From Brachionus koreanus (taxonomy: Eukaryota; Rotifera; Eurotatoria; Ploima; Brachionidae), in NCBI GenBank assembly GCA_016987375.1, contig PJRA01000216.1, positions 997,079 to 1,045,424 of the forward strand: a stretch of DNA of 48,346 bases, given 5' to 3'. The translations under genes were made by a program, and so were the position numbers. Positions within the stretch are counted from its first letter, which is position 1. Each line of letters opens with the position of its first letter. Shown here piece after piece: positions 32,140 to 45,000 of the stretch. The notes beneath the pieces were generated by a model. That model did not search any database, was not told where the DNA came from, and saw only the letters and a program-made list of their open reading frames with translations.

Positions 32140-32792
32140 TTTTCTAATAAAACATTGAGTTTGAAGAAAAATTTAACTGTTTCTTAGGTTTTTCATAATT
32201 GAAAAAACAAAAAACTGAATTGTTTTTTATGTTTTGAATAACATTAATTGTAATTTGCAATCCATGAATCTAAATAGTCCTTCTCATTCTTTTAAAATTC
32301 AAATTCAAATAAACAAATATTAATCAAGCGTTTCTTTATTTTTTCACAATACTGCATGATCTAATTATTAAGAATTTAGTGAACGAAGAATACAATGAGG
32401 TGAGAGTGCCATTTTATTTTTACTAAAAGGACAAATATCAATATAATGAATTTAAAAAAATTGCTGCTTTATAGAGGCATTTAGGTTTGACTTATGAGAA
32501 CAAAAATCAAAAAATATTTGACGTTTGATATAGCGGTATTGTTCTAATTCTCATTCGTTCTATCCTTTGTCAAACCTTCAACTAGATCAGCCTATTTTTA
32601 ACCAATTTTGTAGATAAAATTCAAAAAAAAATTCAATTGTAACATTCACTTGTAGAATAAAAAAAAATTTCTTCTTTTAAAACTAACAACAGTTTGAAAA
32701 TTTTATTTCGACTTTTATTTATAAACAGAATTTATTCAAAAAATTTAACTAATTTTTAAAAATTATATAAATCTTTTGTTTAAAATAGTTTT
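32140..32792. other. Spacer, no gene seen
   Basis: AT-rich; no recognisable feature. Confidence 0.35.
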
Positions 32793-32981
32793 TTAACTAT
32801 ACTTAACAGAAGATCCCACCAAGTATTTAGCTATTTGATAAAATCCGAATCCGACCTTGTAAAATCCATTTATAAGATAGAAAAAACTTGTAATCAAAGT
32901 GATTGAAACACCCAGCAAACCGACCAAAACAACCCAGAAGCCGATCAGCATATTCCAAAATCCGATCAACAGACCCAACAT
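32793..32981 (-). CDS. Possible 62-aa membrane miniprotein
   Basis: ATG-initiated 62-codon frame, hydrophobic through almost its whole length: a Gly/Leu/Phe/Trp-rich first part (LIGFWNMLIGFWVVLVGLLG), then ITLITSFFYLINGFYKVGFG, consistent with one long or two short membrane helices joined by small turns. Codon use is less AT-biased than the flanks (many CCG, GGC and GAC-type triplets on the coding strand), which suggests selection. I know no family for it. It lies divergently about 680 bp upstream of CPEB1. It may be a real short gene, an exon, or chance. Confidence 0.4.
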   Translation of the reverse strand: MLGLLIGFWNMLIGFWVVLVGLLGVSITLITSFFYLINGFYKVGFGFYQIAKYLVGSSVKYS

Positions 32982-33662
32982 ATTTCAAATATAAAACACA
33001 TATATTTTCACAATCTTTTTTTTCAAGCAGTGAATAGAAGTCGCGACTTTTCTCATCAACAAAAAATTTAAATCGAAAGCGCGCTTTTTTCTAATTTAGC
33101 CGATTCGATTTGCTTTCATTTGAGAAAATCTATGCACAGCATCGAAGAAGTGGGATTAAATGAAAAAAAACGAAACGAAAGTAACATTAGTCAGCCAGTT
33201 AAGTGCGAAGTATTAGCTAAGATTTTATTTGAGTAATATGTCAGTGCTTGAATGGCTAGATTTGAATATAAAAGCAGCTATTTATTTTGCAATCGTTTCA
33301 AAATACCAATATTTTCAACCAGCAGCTATAAACCATGAATTGTATTTTGCGCATTTTAATTCAAGTCGTATTAGGTCTTTGCATAGGGTTTGAAATTTTG
33401 CATTCGAATAGCTATAAATAAAATATCCACACACTCTCTTGATCATCGTAATTCTTTACTAATTTCAAATTACACAATTTCTTTAAGCCTAGCTAACACG
33501 TGTAACAAAAAAGCATTATTTTTTCTCATTTAGAAAACCGTTTGCAACTAGATCGAGAATTTTATCTACATTTAACCAAATTTTGGGCTTTGAAAATTTT
33601 ATTCTAAGCATATTTTTTATAATATATAACAATTGGACATTTTTAACAATCTTTAAATCAAA
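32982..33662. other. 5' region of CPEB1
   Basis: Non-coding or UTR sequence between the small minus-strand frame and the CPEB1 start; somewhat richer in G+C than average at 33050-33350, as expected for a promoter or 5' UTR. A 51-codon frame at 33238-33393 is present but has no further support. Confidence 0.4.
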
Positions 33663-36411
33663 ATGGAATATGACTTTGAGAATCAAATCGACTCGAAGTA
33701 CTCGACCTCGTCGACCCCTTCGTCTTCGGCCAGCTCGACTTCCGAATCGTTCATGAACCAAATAAACAACTTGAAAACAAAGTTGACCATGCAAAATAAA
33801 AAGCAAAATCAGTTCATTGATTTCAACTGCTCAATGCCAAATTCGTGTTCGCTTATCTTTTCCACTGCGGCCAGCTTCAACATAAATCAAAACGTAAACA
33901 TCTATTAATTAATCTAAATTTAAAATTTGTCTTATTTTGTTTTTTATTTTGGTTCAGGACACAGTTTTTTACTCAAGAGAATCAATACATTTGCTGGCAA
34001 AATTTTTGGCCAACAATAGTGAACAAGGCATTTTCAGATCATTGTATTCATATGCGCCGGACAACTTAGCCTGGTTGTGGTCTTTTTTGGACTTTGACAG
34101 TCCGATTGATCTGAGTCAAGTGCCAGTGCAAGAGCACTATGAGGCTTTCGAATGGTCCATTCAAGACAACAACCTGAGTGAATCAGACGATGAGCTGCTG
34201 ACCAGAGTCAACAAAATATTCAGCGATTCGCCTCTAATTCAGTACAAGTATCGCGAAAATCTAATGATTGCTGATCTATTTAAATTTTTGGAGCATCTAC
34301 AAAAAATTAGTTTCAAATACATAGCTATTGCTTTGTTTAATTTGTATTTTCCAAGTAATTTGAAAAAAAAAAAATTTATTTCCTTCTTTGTTCATTTGAA
34401 AAAAAAAAATTTCTTGATAAAAAATTTTTTATTTATTTTTATTTATTTTTTAGGATTTGCTTGCTTTATGGACGATCAGATTAGAAAGTTTATCAAGCCG
34501 AAAATACTTGCCGCCAATTTACCGCTGGTTAAAGAGCTTGATACAATGATAGTTCGTCTAATTAAGTCAAGATACTCCAATTTGAGAGAGTATAAGCAGA
34601 AGATACTGACTGGCCAAGACCTGCCGTCGTATGTGCGCGGCTTGCTCTATGATGTGCCTGGATTTTGGACTAATCCGGCCAATAAGCTTCTTGTCAAAAG
34701 TCTGACCACTGGTCTAAACAAGCCGCGATTGATGTCTCCTGTAGGCAACAAGACAAATCTGAATCTAAATGAGAACATGATACATCATAAGGAAGAGCAA
34801 AATTTGTATCAAACTTTAAGCTATTTGAAAATGCTTCAGCAGTCAAACAAACTGAATTCGGATTTGGACCATGCAGAAGAAGAATTGGCCAACTTGGACG
34901 AAGATGATGATGATTTGAAGAGTTTAATAAACTCAAAATTCTCCGACTTGTCCTCACCAATGCCTAAATTAGATCAATACTTTGTCAATAGTCCTAACAT
35001 TGAAGATGGACTGAAAAATTTTTCATCTGGTCAATACACTCCTATAAGTCAAAATTTGGCTAATAAACTGCTCATAAACACACCGCCAACTCCGACTAGT
35101 TTCAGTCCTTATTTGGACTCTAACTCAATGTGGTCAACTGTAAATAATAAAATGACTCAGCGCTATTTGTCCACAGCGACACCACCACCGTCGGCTAATT
35201 TAAAAAATTTCGATGAAGAAACATTTATGTCACCACTAGGAAATTATAACAATCAACTAGAAAAACTAATGACACCAATGAATGAAGAGCAATTCTCAAG
35301 GTATTTTCAAATGTCAGCCACTTTGAATTCGCCAGCACCGAAAACTTATCACAAAGATTTCTCAAACTATGTGGGCTCGAACTTGACAACTCCAATGAGC
35401 CAGAACATGTTGCCAAAATTCAACTATGATCTAAATGTAAAGACACATTTCAATTCGGCTAGATCACCAGTATCTGGTGCTAGGTCACCTATATACTCGA
35501 ATACAGCACATAGTTTACCAGCCATTTGGACTGGCCGACTTCCGCCTAAAGTCTACCACATCAATTCGCTTTTTTCACGCAAAGTTTTCTTGGGCGGCCT
35601 CCCATGGGACGTCAATCAGCAGTACTTGCTTCAACTGTTGCACAAATATGGCAGTGTTAAGCTAGAAATACCCGGCAAGGACTTGAAGCATCCGCGCGTT
35701 TCCCATATTAACAAAATGCAAGAAAGATCTACGCCTGGATATGTGTACATCATTTTTGATCATGAGTCAGCAGTGCAAAGACTTTTGGCTGATTGTAGAA
35801 AAGAGTACAAAAACGGAGGTGAACACTACTACTACAATATTCTAATGCCAAGTGTTTATCCGGGAAATTTTAATTTTAACAAACGCGGAAAAACAAAAGA
35901 GGTTGAGGTTATACCATGGAATCAAGATGACACCAGTTATGTGCCTTCGAAGCAAAATTTACCGCCCAAAATTGATCCCAAGTCGACAATTTTCGTCGGC
36001 GCCCTCCACGGCATGCTAAACGCCCACGGGCTCGGTAAAGTAATGACCGAAATATTCGGGGAGGTTATTCACGCCGGTTTAGACACAGACAAATACAAAT
36101 ATCCGATTGGTAGTGGACGAGTTACTTTCCGCAACCGGGAAGCCTATGTTAAGGCTATAAAGTCAAGATATTTGACCATACGTGCCAATTTGGAGCCCAA
36201 CGATCCCAGTCCTAGATTTGAAAAAACAATACAAATAGATCCGTATCTAGATGATGATAAGTGCTCAAAATGCGATGCCAAATCGGTTTATTTTTGTCGC
36301 AATGAAAATTGCTTGGATTATTTTTGCATGCAGTGCTGGTCGTTCGGCCATGATTTAACAAAACCCGGCGAGCATATTCCTTTGTCAAGACAAAACAAAC
36401 CATCACATTAG
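33663..36411 (+). CDS. CPEB1: CPEB1/Orb-type cytoplasmic polyadenylation element-binding protein
   Basis: Three exons: 33663-33893, 33958-34354, 34454-36411, giving 861 aa (human CPEB1 about 566). The long N-terminal region is low-complexity with Ser/Thr-Pro sites (TPPTPTSF, TPMNEEQF, SPVSGARSP) suited to kinase control. RRM1 lies about 584-690 (KVFLGGLPWDVNQQYL, LEIPGKDLKHP, GYVYIIFDHESAV), RRM2 about 717-800 (TIFVGALHGMLNAHGLGKV, DTDKYKYPIGSGRVTF), and the C-terminal ZZ-type zinc domain about 812-855 (CSKCDAKSVYFC, CLDYFCMQCWSFGH). Sequence is closest to the CPEB1/Orb class rather than CPEB2-4. It binds U-rich elements in 3' UTRs and controls poly(A) length and translation, mainly in oocytes, embryos and neurons. 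Intron 2 (99 nt) has no stop in frame, so retention would insert 33 residues. Confidence 0.95.
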
Positions 36412-37800
36412 AAATTAACAAAAAAAAAACAGTATACGCTTGATGATTTTTAAATTATTTTTGTTTATTTTTTTTTGTTTGGGTTTTTTTAAGCACTTTA
36501 AAAAAAAAAGATGAATTTTAAGCATTTTATTTAAAAAAAAAAGATAAGTGGCAAAGCAACACATTTGGTTAAAAGTCGATTTTTATTTTTTTTTATGGAA
36601 AGATAGCTAGTGAAGAAACCGACTAATCGACGACCATAAGATTCATTAGGATCTTTTGATTGTGAAGTGTTATTGTTGTTGTTTTAAAAATTTTTTAAGT
36701 TTTTTCGGATACGGTGAACAGGTTGTTTTCCTCTTGCCGACCATCTCATCTAATTTACATGATTAATATTATTAATTTTAATTTTTGAGATTGATGTTAG
36801 AGTTTCTTTGTTAAACAACTTGGTAAACATAAAGAGATTTTTTATTAATCTTAATTGAGTTAAATTTTTAAATCGATGTTCCATTTTTAAACAAATTTAA
36901 ACAATCAATCAAAAATTTTTCCATGTTTCATTTTTTTTTTTCATTTCGTTTTCGATAATTTGTAAATACTTTCCATTATTACTTGAGTTTATTAAGATTA
37001 ATGGCCTCATTTAGAATTTTGGTTTCTTTTTTTGGTCACAAAAATCAAACTTTTTTTGAAAATTTTTGCCGGTAATATATGTTTTTTTTTGTTATCTAGT
37101 TTTGTTTGCTCTATTTTCTAACTAATTGAAATTTAAATCTATTTGTTCAATAAAGATTATAAATTTTCGGTTTTTGCCAATTTTTCAAATCGATTTTGAA
37201 TTTTGACAAAAAAAAAAATTTTTAAAGAAATATTCAAGAATCGTCTTTTTTTCCTTATTTTTTTTTTTGGGTATTAAACTCTTTTTGTTTGTTTTTTTTC
37301 CACAATTGATACAAAAGTGGTAAATGAATGAAATTTTTGTTACTTTCCCAATTGTTTGGGCAAAGATTTGATTTTTTAAAAAAAAATATTTTTAAACTTT
37401 TTTTAGTTAAATATTAATGAAAATATACAATTTTGTATTTCACTTAACCGTTCACATATTTAACAATTGGTCTATTTAATTGTAGACATGAATTTCAATT
37501 TACTTTTAATCCAACTTTATAATAATAAAACATTACAACAAATCGATTTGTCTGTTTTATTTTTAATTTTATTTTGATACAATTTGAATTTGAAAATTTT
37601 AATTTCCTAATCTTTTTATTTATTTATCAAAATGTTTTTTAAAGTGATCAGATGTTGAATTATTTACATATATAAAAGCTTTCAATCGAAAGTTAAATTA
37701 TAAAAAAAAACTTACTTACTAAAGAAAATAAATAGTAAATAAAATGTAACCTTTAAACAGAAATTGATTTGTAATAACATTTCAAACTTTTTACAAAATT
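36412..37800. other. CPEB1 3' UTR and spacer
   Basis: Extremely U/A-rich. TTTTTAT-type elements, which CPEB proteins themselves bind, occur (for example near 36575), but such strings are expected in this composition. AATAAA signals occur near 37150 and 37730. No gene seen. Confidence 0.4.
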
Positions 37801-37805
37801 AAGTT

Positions 37806-37984
37806 GCTGATGTCAAGTCAAAGATTGTTTCAAATGAAATAATCGCTCCATGATCTTTCGTTCGAAATAAGTTGCTTTAGAAACAAAATTTTTTTAGAAT
37901 ATCTGCCTAAATTCTATAAAAAATTTAGAGAAATAATAGATATTTTTTTCTAAAATTTATTTTCAAATTTCAATTTAAAATTTG
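37806..37984 (-). pseudogene. Partial copy of the ELP1 5' end
   Basis: Blocks match the ELP1 start region in the same order and orientation: 37806-37833 equals 46250-46276 (exon 2), then CAAATGAAAT and AATCGCTC from exon 1, then CTTTCGTTCGAAATAAGTTG and TTTAGAATATCTGCCTAAAT corresponding to 46440-46500, and the upstream AT-rich stretch up to about 46570. Much of exon 1 and intron 1 is deleted and the ATG is lost. It is non-coding. Confidence 0.85.
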
Positions 37985-38335
37985 CATATTGAGGCATTAT
38001 AATTTTTGAACAAAAAACAAAAATTTTAAATTAAAATAACTTTTTTTGTAAGGGTCTAAAAATTGTTCTGCAAAATGTATCAGCTGATACAAGGTATGTA
38101 TTACTCAAATTTAGTCCGTGCAATTAANNNNNNNNNNNNNNNNNNNNNNNNNNNNNNNNNNNNNNNNNNNNNNNNNNNNNNNNNNNNNNNNNNNNNNNNN
38201 NNNNNNNNNNNNNNNNCCTTGTATCAGCTGTTACATTTTGCAGAACGATTTTTAGACCCTTAGAAAAAAAGTTATTTTAATTTAAATTTTTGTTTTTGTT
38301 TTTTGTTCCAAAATTCACAATGCCCATATTGAAGT
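37985..38335. repeat. Large palindromic (foldback) element with an internal gap
   Basis: The left arm (about 37985-38095) and right arm (about 38217-38335) are reverse complements over roughly 100 bp, for example AGGGTCTAAAAATTGTTCTG and its complement after the gap, and TGTATCAGCTGATACAAGG matching CCTTGTATCAGCTGTTACA. The outer ends CATATTGAGGCATTATAATT and AATTCACAATGCCCATATTG are also complementary. It is a non-coding MITE or foldback element. Confidence 0.88.
38128..38216. other. Assembly gap (89 N)
   Basis: Undetermined bases between the arms of the palindrome. Confidence 0.99.
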
Positions 38336-38429
38336 GGAAAACAAGATATTAGAGTAAGTCAAAAAAATTTTTTTTAAAACTTTATTTAATTTATCAATAA
38401 AAATTTATCGATCAAATAGCTTAAAATAA

Positions 38430-38640
38430 AATATTTAAGCAATTTTGCTCTTTAGTCTTTAATCTTCTATCAGCAAGTAGTTCGATTCCTATCTTGTATC
38501 ATTCACTGCTTTTGCAGCCAAAAAAAACTCTTTTTCAGCTTGGTCTTAGTCTAAGAAAGTCATCTAAGAAAATGAGCCATTGAGCGTAAAAAATTGTCTT
38601 TCTAGGAAAGCAACTATGGATGTAAAGAGACATAACATGT
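38430..38640 (-). mobile_element. Decayed mariner-like fragment, copy B
   Basis: The block TCTAAGAAAATGAGCCATTG (38567-38586) equals that of copy C at 46862, and the flanking part encodes, in reverse, the mariner C-terminal segment (YKIGIELLADRR, similar to LPERWQK). Only about 200 bp remain. Confidence 0.65.
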
Positions 38641-39088
38641 ATGAATGTTACATAATAAGGATGAATATTATGATAAGTGAAATACAAAATAAGAAAACTT
38701 TCGGGATGATTTAAAATTTCAATAAAATAAAATATATTGCTATGACTTCATGTTTGACGAAGAGGATTTCTTTTTGACTTGGACTTATTAATTTTGAATC
38801 TTGTTGAAAAAAAAATTAAAAATTTCAAGCCAAAACTACATTGAAAAATATGCTCAACTATGTTTCATTTAAAAAATTGTTTACTTAACTATAAAAGCAA
38901 TAAAAATTTTCAAAATTTTGTTCTGTTCTAATGAAACAAAATTCACAACCCTTCAAACACTGGGATTAAGAACTTGTTTTTTTTTGTATGAAAAAAATCT
39001 TAAAAAAAAAGTTTAAATTATTTTAAAACTTTATTTAGATTTTGAAATCAAAAAATCTAAGAAATTTGATTTCACAATTTATATCAAT
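38641..39088. other. 3' flank of ELP1
   Basis: AT-rich sequence downstream of the minus-strand ELP1 gene, likely its 3' UTR. Nothing else seen. Confidence 0.4.
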
Positions 39089-42000
39089 TTATTCATAAAA
39101 GTGTAGCTTCCACGATCGCTTTGAAACTGATTCAGGTGGAAATCTATATTTGATGTCCAATTTGTTGAATTCAGTTAAATTTGCCATAATATTTTGCTGA
39201 AATATTTGAAATGAGAAATTTTCTGTCTCATTTTGAACTGGATAGTTCCAAATTTGAGGTGACATTTTTTCAAATAAATCGATTACTTTTTCGTATTTGT
39301 CTTGTAATTGAACACATAAATCGATTAAATTAAACAATAAAAGAGATTTTGAAATACTAAAAATAGAATCTTTCAGGTTGTAGACATAAGACATGATATC
39401 GCTGAGTTCCTGTATTAGTGCTAAGTCTTCATATTGGCTTCCTTTTTTGAGAGAAATGAGTGTTTTTTTTTGTCTATTTTTTCTCTTTGATTTGCTAGAA
39501 TATGTGCTTGCAATTGTACTGGCTGATGAACGCGTAGATCCGGCTTGAGATTGTGTATCAAATGTTGAATTGCTAATTTCAGACATGGACAAATCATCTC
39601 TGTGTCTATTTTCGTCTTCATATTCATCCATCATTTCTTTTTCTTTTTTTTTAGCTTTTTCTTCGCGAACCTCATCTAGTCTTTCTTTATGCTCCAAAAA
39701 CTTTATCTCATATTGCTCAATTGTTTTGATAAGTTCTTGTTGATTTGAATTTAAAGAAGGTAACAAATTTGTTTCTAGAAAATCAAAGCGGTTTGATTTA
39801 TGAATTAAAGCAATTGCTTCAGACCAGTGGGTGCCATTTATTAAATTCAAAATGGCATTTTCACTATCATTCATGTATCTGTCAAACACATGTGCACATT
39901 CGAGAAATTTATTCTCGGATTTTAATTTTTCAATGATTAAATTTAATTTTTCTGTGTATTGATGAGATGATAGCTTTAATTTGAGACAAACATTAATGAA
40001 CATTTCCCAACTAGCTGATTTCAAGAACAATTCTGAAGCTTGTTCATATTGTTCAGCCCTAGTCAGTATTAATCCAGCTTCTTCGTAGTATTTTTTCTCT
40101 GTAAGATGATTGGCAAAGAGTCTTGATATTGTTTTGAACATTTCGTCTGAAGGTTTGTAGTGTTTTAGACATTCAGAATATAACTTGTGATCGTCCACTA
40201 GGTGAACGATTTCTTCAATGTGCTCAGTGCCACATTTTATGATATTTTGTAAAGCTTTTTTGTAGCGTTTTAAGTAAAAATCAATTTTATATTTTCGATA
40301 ATTTTCTTCTAATTTCTTAAGTTCATTTAAAAATGGCAAATATTCTTTTGGATCCTAAAAAATAAATATTTTACAATTAAAAATCAAACAATTTAAATGA
40401 TCTAAATGATTAATGAATTAAAATGATTTAAATGAATTAAAAACTGATCACTTTATTTATATTATTTAAGATGCTTTTTATTCTAAAATTTATATTTTTA
40501 ATTAGATATAAATTTTTGATACCGATAACAAAAAATAGATAGAAAATATCGATATTTTTAAAATCAATGCTTTTGAAAGGTAATAATATTTTAATGTTCA
40601 AAGTTATCGAAAGTTAAATCATGCACTAATTTATACCTAATGTCTATTGACTTGCATTATAATAAATCGCATATTTCAATAATTTTTACTAATTAGGGTA
40701 AAAATTTTAAAAAGTTAAAAATATGTAAAATTCTTTTATTAAATTTAGAATTGAAAAAAGGGAATTAGCAATTTTTCGAATAATTAATTTATCTTTAATA
40801 AACTAATTTTTATTTCGAAAAAGATTTTTATTTTTGTAAATATTAAAAAATATAAGTAAACTTTGTACCAAAGTTAATTTAACCCAGACTTGTTTTTAAG
40901 TCACAAGTCTTAAGTCAAGTCATAACTTTGACTTCATTTTTTGTGACTTAGATTTAAAACTTATATGCAAGTCTGAGTTAAATTAACTTTACTTATATTT
41001 TTAAATATATTTTTTTAATTTTTCGTTGGTTTTGTTTAGCGAAAAACTAAAAAAAATATTTATATTAATGATTAATGAAGGTATAACTTGAAATAAAAAA
41101 AGTTCAATTAATTTTAATCATTTGCTTTATTTTTAAATCATTTATTTTTCAAACATTTTATTATCGCATAATTCTTTTCTAAATTATTAATAAAATACCT
41201 CAATTTTGTCAATTTTTATCTCTGAATAATGTTTAATCTGTAATTTTAGATATGCTCTCACTTTTACATCCAAATGATTTTTAATTTAATTTAGAGATGT
41301 ACTCTCTAATTAATTTAAGCATTTCTAATTATTAAGCTTGTTTATTTGTTTGTTAACAAAAGAGCTTGACCCACAAATTGTTTTTCATGTACTATGAATA
41401 ATGAATGATCAATTTTTGAATAGGATTTAAATCATATTTTTTAGAGGATGATGATGAATGAATGAGTATACAATAAATTCGATTTGAATAGGAAAACTTA
41501 TTTTTAAAGAAAATTTTTGGCTTCAATTTATGTTTCTTATCATCAATTAAAATCAAGACAAAAATTCATTCGAATAATTACTTTTTGAGATTTTTCCGCA
41601 ACCATAAGAACAAGTTCAAAATCATAAGTACCAAGTGCAACATCAAACAATTCATTAACATCAACAATATATAGAAGATGTTTTAAGCCTTCATCAATAG
41701 ATGCTTGCCCTGAATCTAATATAAAAAAATAAAGTTTTGAAGATATAAATTTTTTTTTATTTTTACCTTTCGACTGAATAACTTTGTAAAGAGCTTTTTC
41801 AAGTTCTTTCATCTTAGCAAAACATGATAAAATAACAAGATAGTATTTATTTCTATCAATAGATTCACATATTTCAATAAGTTTAGTGCAAATATCAGTA
41901 AGTTTGGTGTATTTTTTTGGTGTAATATCTTCTTTTTTACCAATATTTCTTTCAGGGTAATGATCTTTAAAGAACGAAAGAGTCGTATCCTCATCACTTA

Positions 42001-45000
42001 TAAATTTAAATCAAGTGGTGTCCATTTAATTAATTAAAAATTTACCTAAGTTCTGTTATAAATAGATTGATTAAATTAACATTGTTCACTTGATTTACAA
42101 ATTGAGCAAGGTTATCTAAAAAATTCTTCGGATTATGGTCGTATAAAATGTTCATGTTCACTCGATGCTTTCTCATTGTTTCAACAGCGTTTAAATAATT
42201 CATACTTTAATATATTTATATTAAAAAAAAATTCCATAAAATTTTTAAAATTTATACTTGTCTACAAACGATTTAAGTTTTGAAACTACAAGAGTTCTTG
42301 GATGAATTAGCTCTAAGTTTCCCCTGGGCATTTGAAGTAAGCATCCAGTTCCTTTATTCAACGCAATTAGTAATTTTGCTCCTCTCTCAAGTTTTCTAAA
42401 CGACTCCTCGGAAACTCTTTTGGCCGCATTATCTTTTATTTTTATACAAAATTAAATAATTTTAAATAAATTTATTAGAAAAATACTTAATTTGTTTAAA
42501 TCAACAAATTTCAGAGTATTTGTGTGATCAGTAAAAAGTAAAAATTGATCGTGTACATAGAAAGAAGTACAATTATTAGCCAATTCAGTTTCGTCTACAT
42601 AAAGTCGATAAAATTGAGAATGACCAATGCATATTTCCTTAAGAAAAAGACTTAATTTGTTTATTTTCAGAATAAGATTTACTTTTTTATCCTTTCCAAC
42701 TGATGCCATTGTAAAATTTGGACATGGTTGAGGAAATTTCAAATCACAATTTATTAGACTCCATTTATTATCTTTTACTTTAAAAAAAAATTGATTGTCT
42801 AGAAAATTTTAAGCTTATTTATTTTACTATATTTGTAAACTGTTCCATCAATTGATTGCAATGCTAAATGTTTAGTGTCAATATTATATTCCATATTTAA
42901 AACTTTAAATTCAAGATTAATCTCAGAACTTAAAAAAATAGTCAAAAAATAGTTTCAATTTAGATTTTTTGGTTACATTATTTCCAAAAGTGATTTTTCT
43001 TCTTGTGAAATGACCAATTTAAATTCTGCTAAATTGTATTTTGATGTTTTATTCTCATAAATGACCAAAATATGTTCGCTACTCGTCCAAATAATGTGTT
43101 GGACACTTGAAACATAGTTTTTCATGTTTTTCAAATTCAAGCTTACAGAGAAAAATTTTTAAACTTTAATTAAAAAATTTCGATTTAGTGAAAATAAACA
43201 AAAATTAAAGTTCCAACATTTAATTTAAAGAACATGGTTAATTTTAGAGCAAAAATATATAATAGAATTAATGATTAGTAAAGTTTTTTTTTAAACACTA
43301 GAAAGCTCAAAGAATTTGTCGAATATCAAATAATTTCTGTTTAAATTTTATGTATCATTCGGAATCTAACAGGAAAAAAAAATTTTCAAAAATCTCAATC
43401 GTGCTACTATTCTTTGTTTTAAAATTCATAATTTAATTTAAAGAATAAGCTATTCAGTATAAAAAAGAAAGGTAATGGGTGATTCATATAATCGTGTTTA
43501 AAACTCAGAAACAGATCCATATCGGTTTCAATTCAGAAACGTTTTGGAGGGATTTTTCAAATAAATCGCTTTTCAATTAAAGTAATAATATAATTTAATT
43601 TATAAAAAATGTTCTTAACTAAAAAGAAGGCGCCGTGCCGTTCATAACTTACCCTCTAATTATCTTTTAAATAAATAGATTAAATGAAAAAATAAGGGAT
43701 CAATAAGAGACCACAAAGAAGTTTTTACTTCAAGCTGATTTAATTTCACAAAAATGCTTAGCAAAATCATAACAAAAATTGCAAAGCATAGTAAAAATGC
43801 CATCATATTTTATTTGTGAAAAATTTACTCTCAAAGCTGTTCATATTTACAACTCAAAATTTTAAATTGAAAAATTAAAAATACAGATAATTTCTTAATT
43901 TTGCCTGCCAAGTATTTTTTGGTTTTGTGATATTTAATGTTATACAGTTTAATGTTTATATTTAATGCTATAGAAAAGAACAAAATGTTAAAAATTATTA
44001 TAACTTTTCTTTTAAAAAGTCAAAAGCATGTTCTGTAAATGCAACATGATGCAATATTCAAAGTTGCACTATTATGGAAAATCTGGCAAAACTTTGCAAA
44101 ATTAGCATAATTTAAATTTGGATAAATTTGGCTTTAGTGCATTTTTGTGTGAAAATCATTAACTGACTTTGAACTTTTATGCAACTAAGTATGTTGCACT
44201 TTGTTGCACATACAAAACCAATTAAAAGCCTCAGTAAAAAAGTAATAAACTTTTTTAAAATTAATTTTTGTTCTATTTTCAATTTGGTATCGAGACGGTG
44301 AATCAGTTAAAAAAATCAAAAAGACACAATCATGCTTGGCATAATGAAGTTAGTTATCAAAATTTAATAATCAGAAAAATTTACTCTAGAGATATAATGT
44401 CATGTGTAGTAAAACATGTTAAATCATTGTCAAGTATTATGCATAATTCTGCATGCATAAAATAATTGCAAAAATTTGCAGACATTGAGTTAATTTTCAG
44501 TGTTAAATTTGAAAATGTTCTTTTGCAATAAATTTTTACAAAAAAAACATTTAAAAACCTATTTTAATTTGATTAAGAACTTCAATTTGCCAGTTTTTTA
44601 AATCATGTTCTTTTTTTTAATAAAATTCTGAACACTCATTTAAATTTGTTTTAACCTTAACCATCTCATTAATATTGAATTCAAATTTACTGGGTTTGAT
44701 TTATTAATTTGTAGTCATAAGACCCAAGTTTGAGGCCATTTTGTATCTCTAAAAAATTATTAATGATAAAAATTTAGTAGTATTATTTTAAAAAATACAT
44801 AAGAAATAATACCGTCTTTAACTCTATAATATCTATAAAACTGCATTTCGCCATTTGTTAAATAAACTAAAAAATCCATGTTAAAACTAGACCAAACTAG
44901 TTTGTTTATAGGCTTTGGGCAAGTAATTTTGTGGAGACTCATTGGTGGCGGAATAACTTTATTCTTGAAAGGAGTAATCAATGCATCACCTTTTAAAAAA

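Noticed and set aside
33238..33393. 51-codon plus-strand frame upstream of CPEB1
   Set aside because: It has an ATG and a plausible hydrophobic patch but no family match or splice link; it could be 5' UTR. Not called as a gene.
43290..43640. Possible further piggyBac-like MITE in ELP1 intron 8 (AACACTAGAAAGCTC at about 43297)
   Set aside because: The start resembles the MITE end, but no matching right end or TTAA pair is found.
44268..44465. 65-aa open frame in ELP1 intron 8
   Set aside because: It lies in an intron, opposite to the gene, with no recognisable protein character.
44600..44690. Extra ELP1 exon reading KFEFNINEMVKVKTNLNE after 44691
   Set aside because: The frame does not join to exon 8, whereas exon 8 joins perfectly in phase to the exon at 43141.
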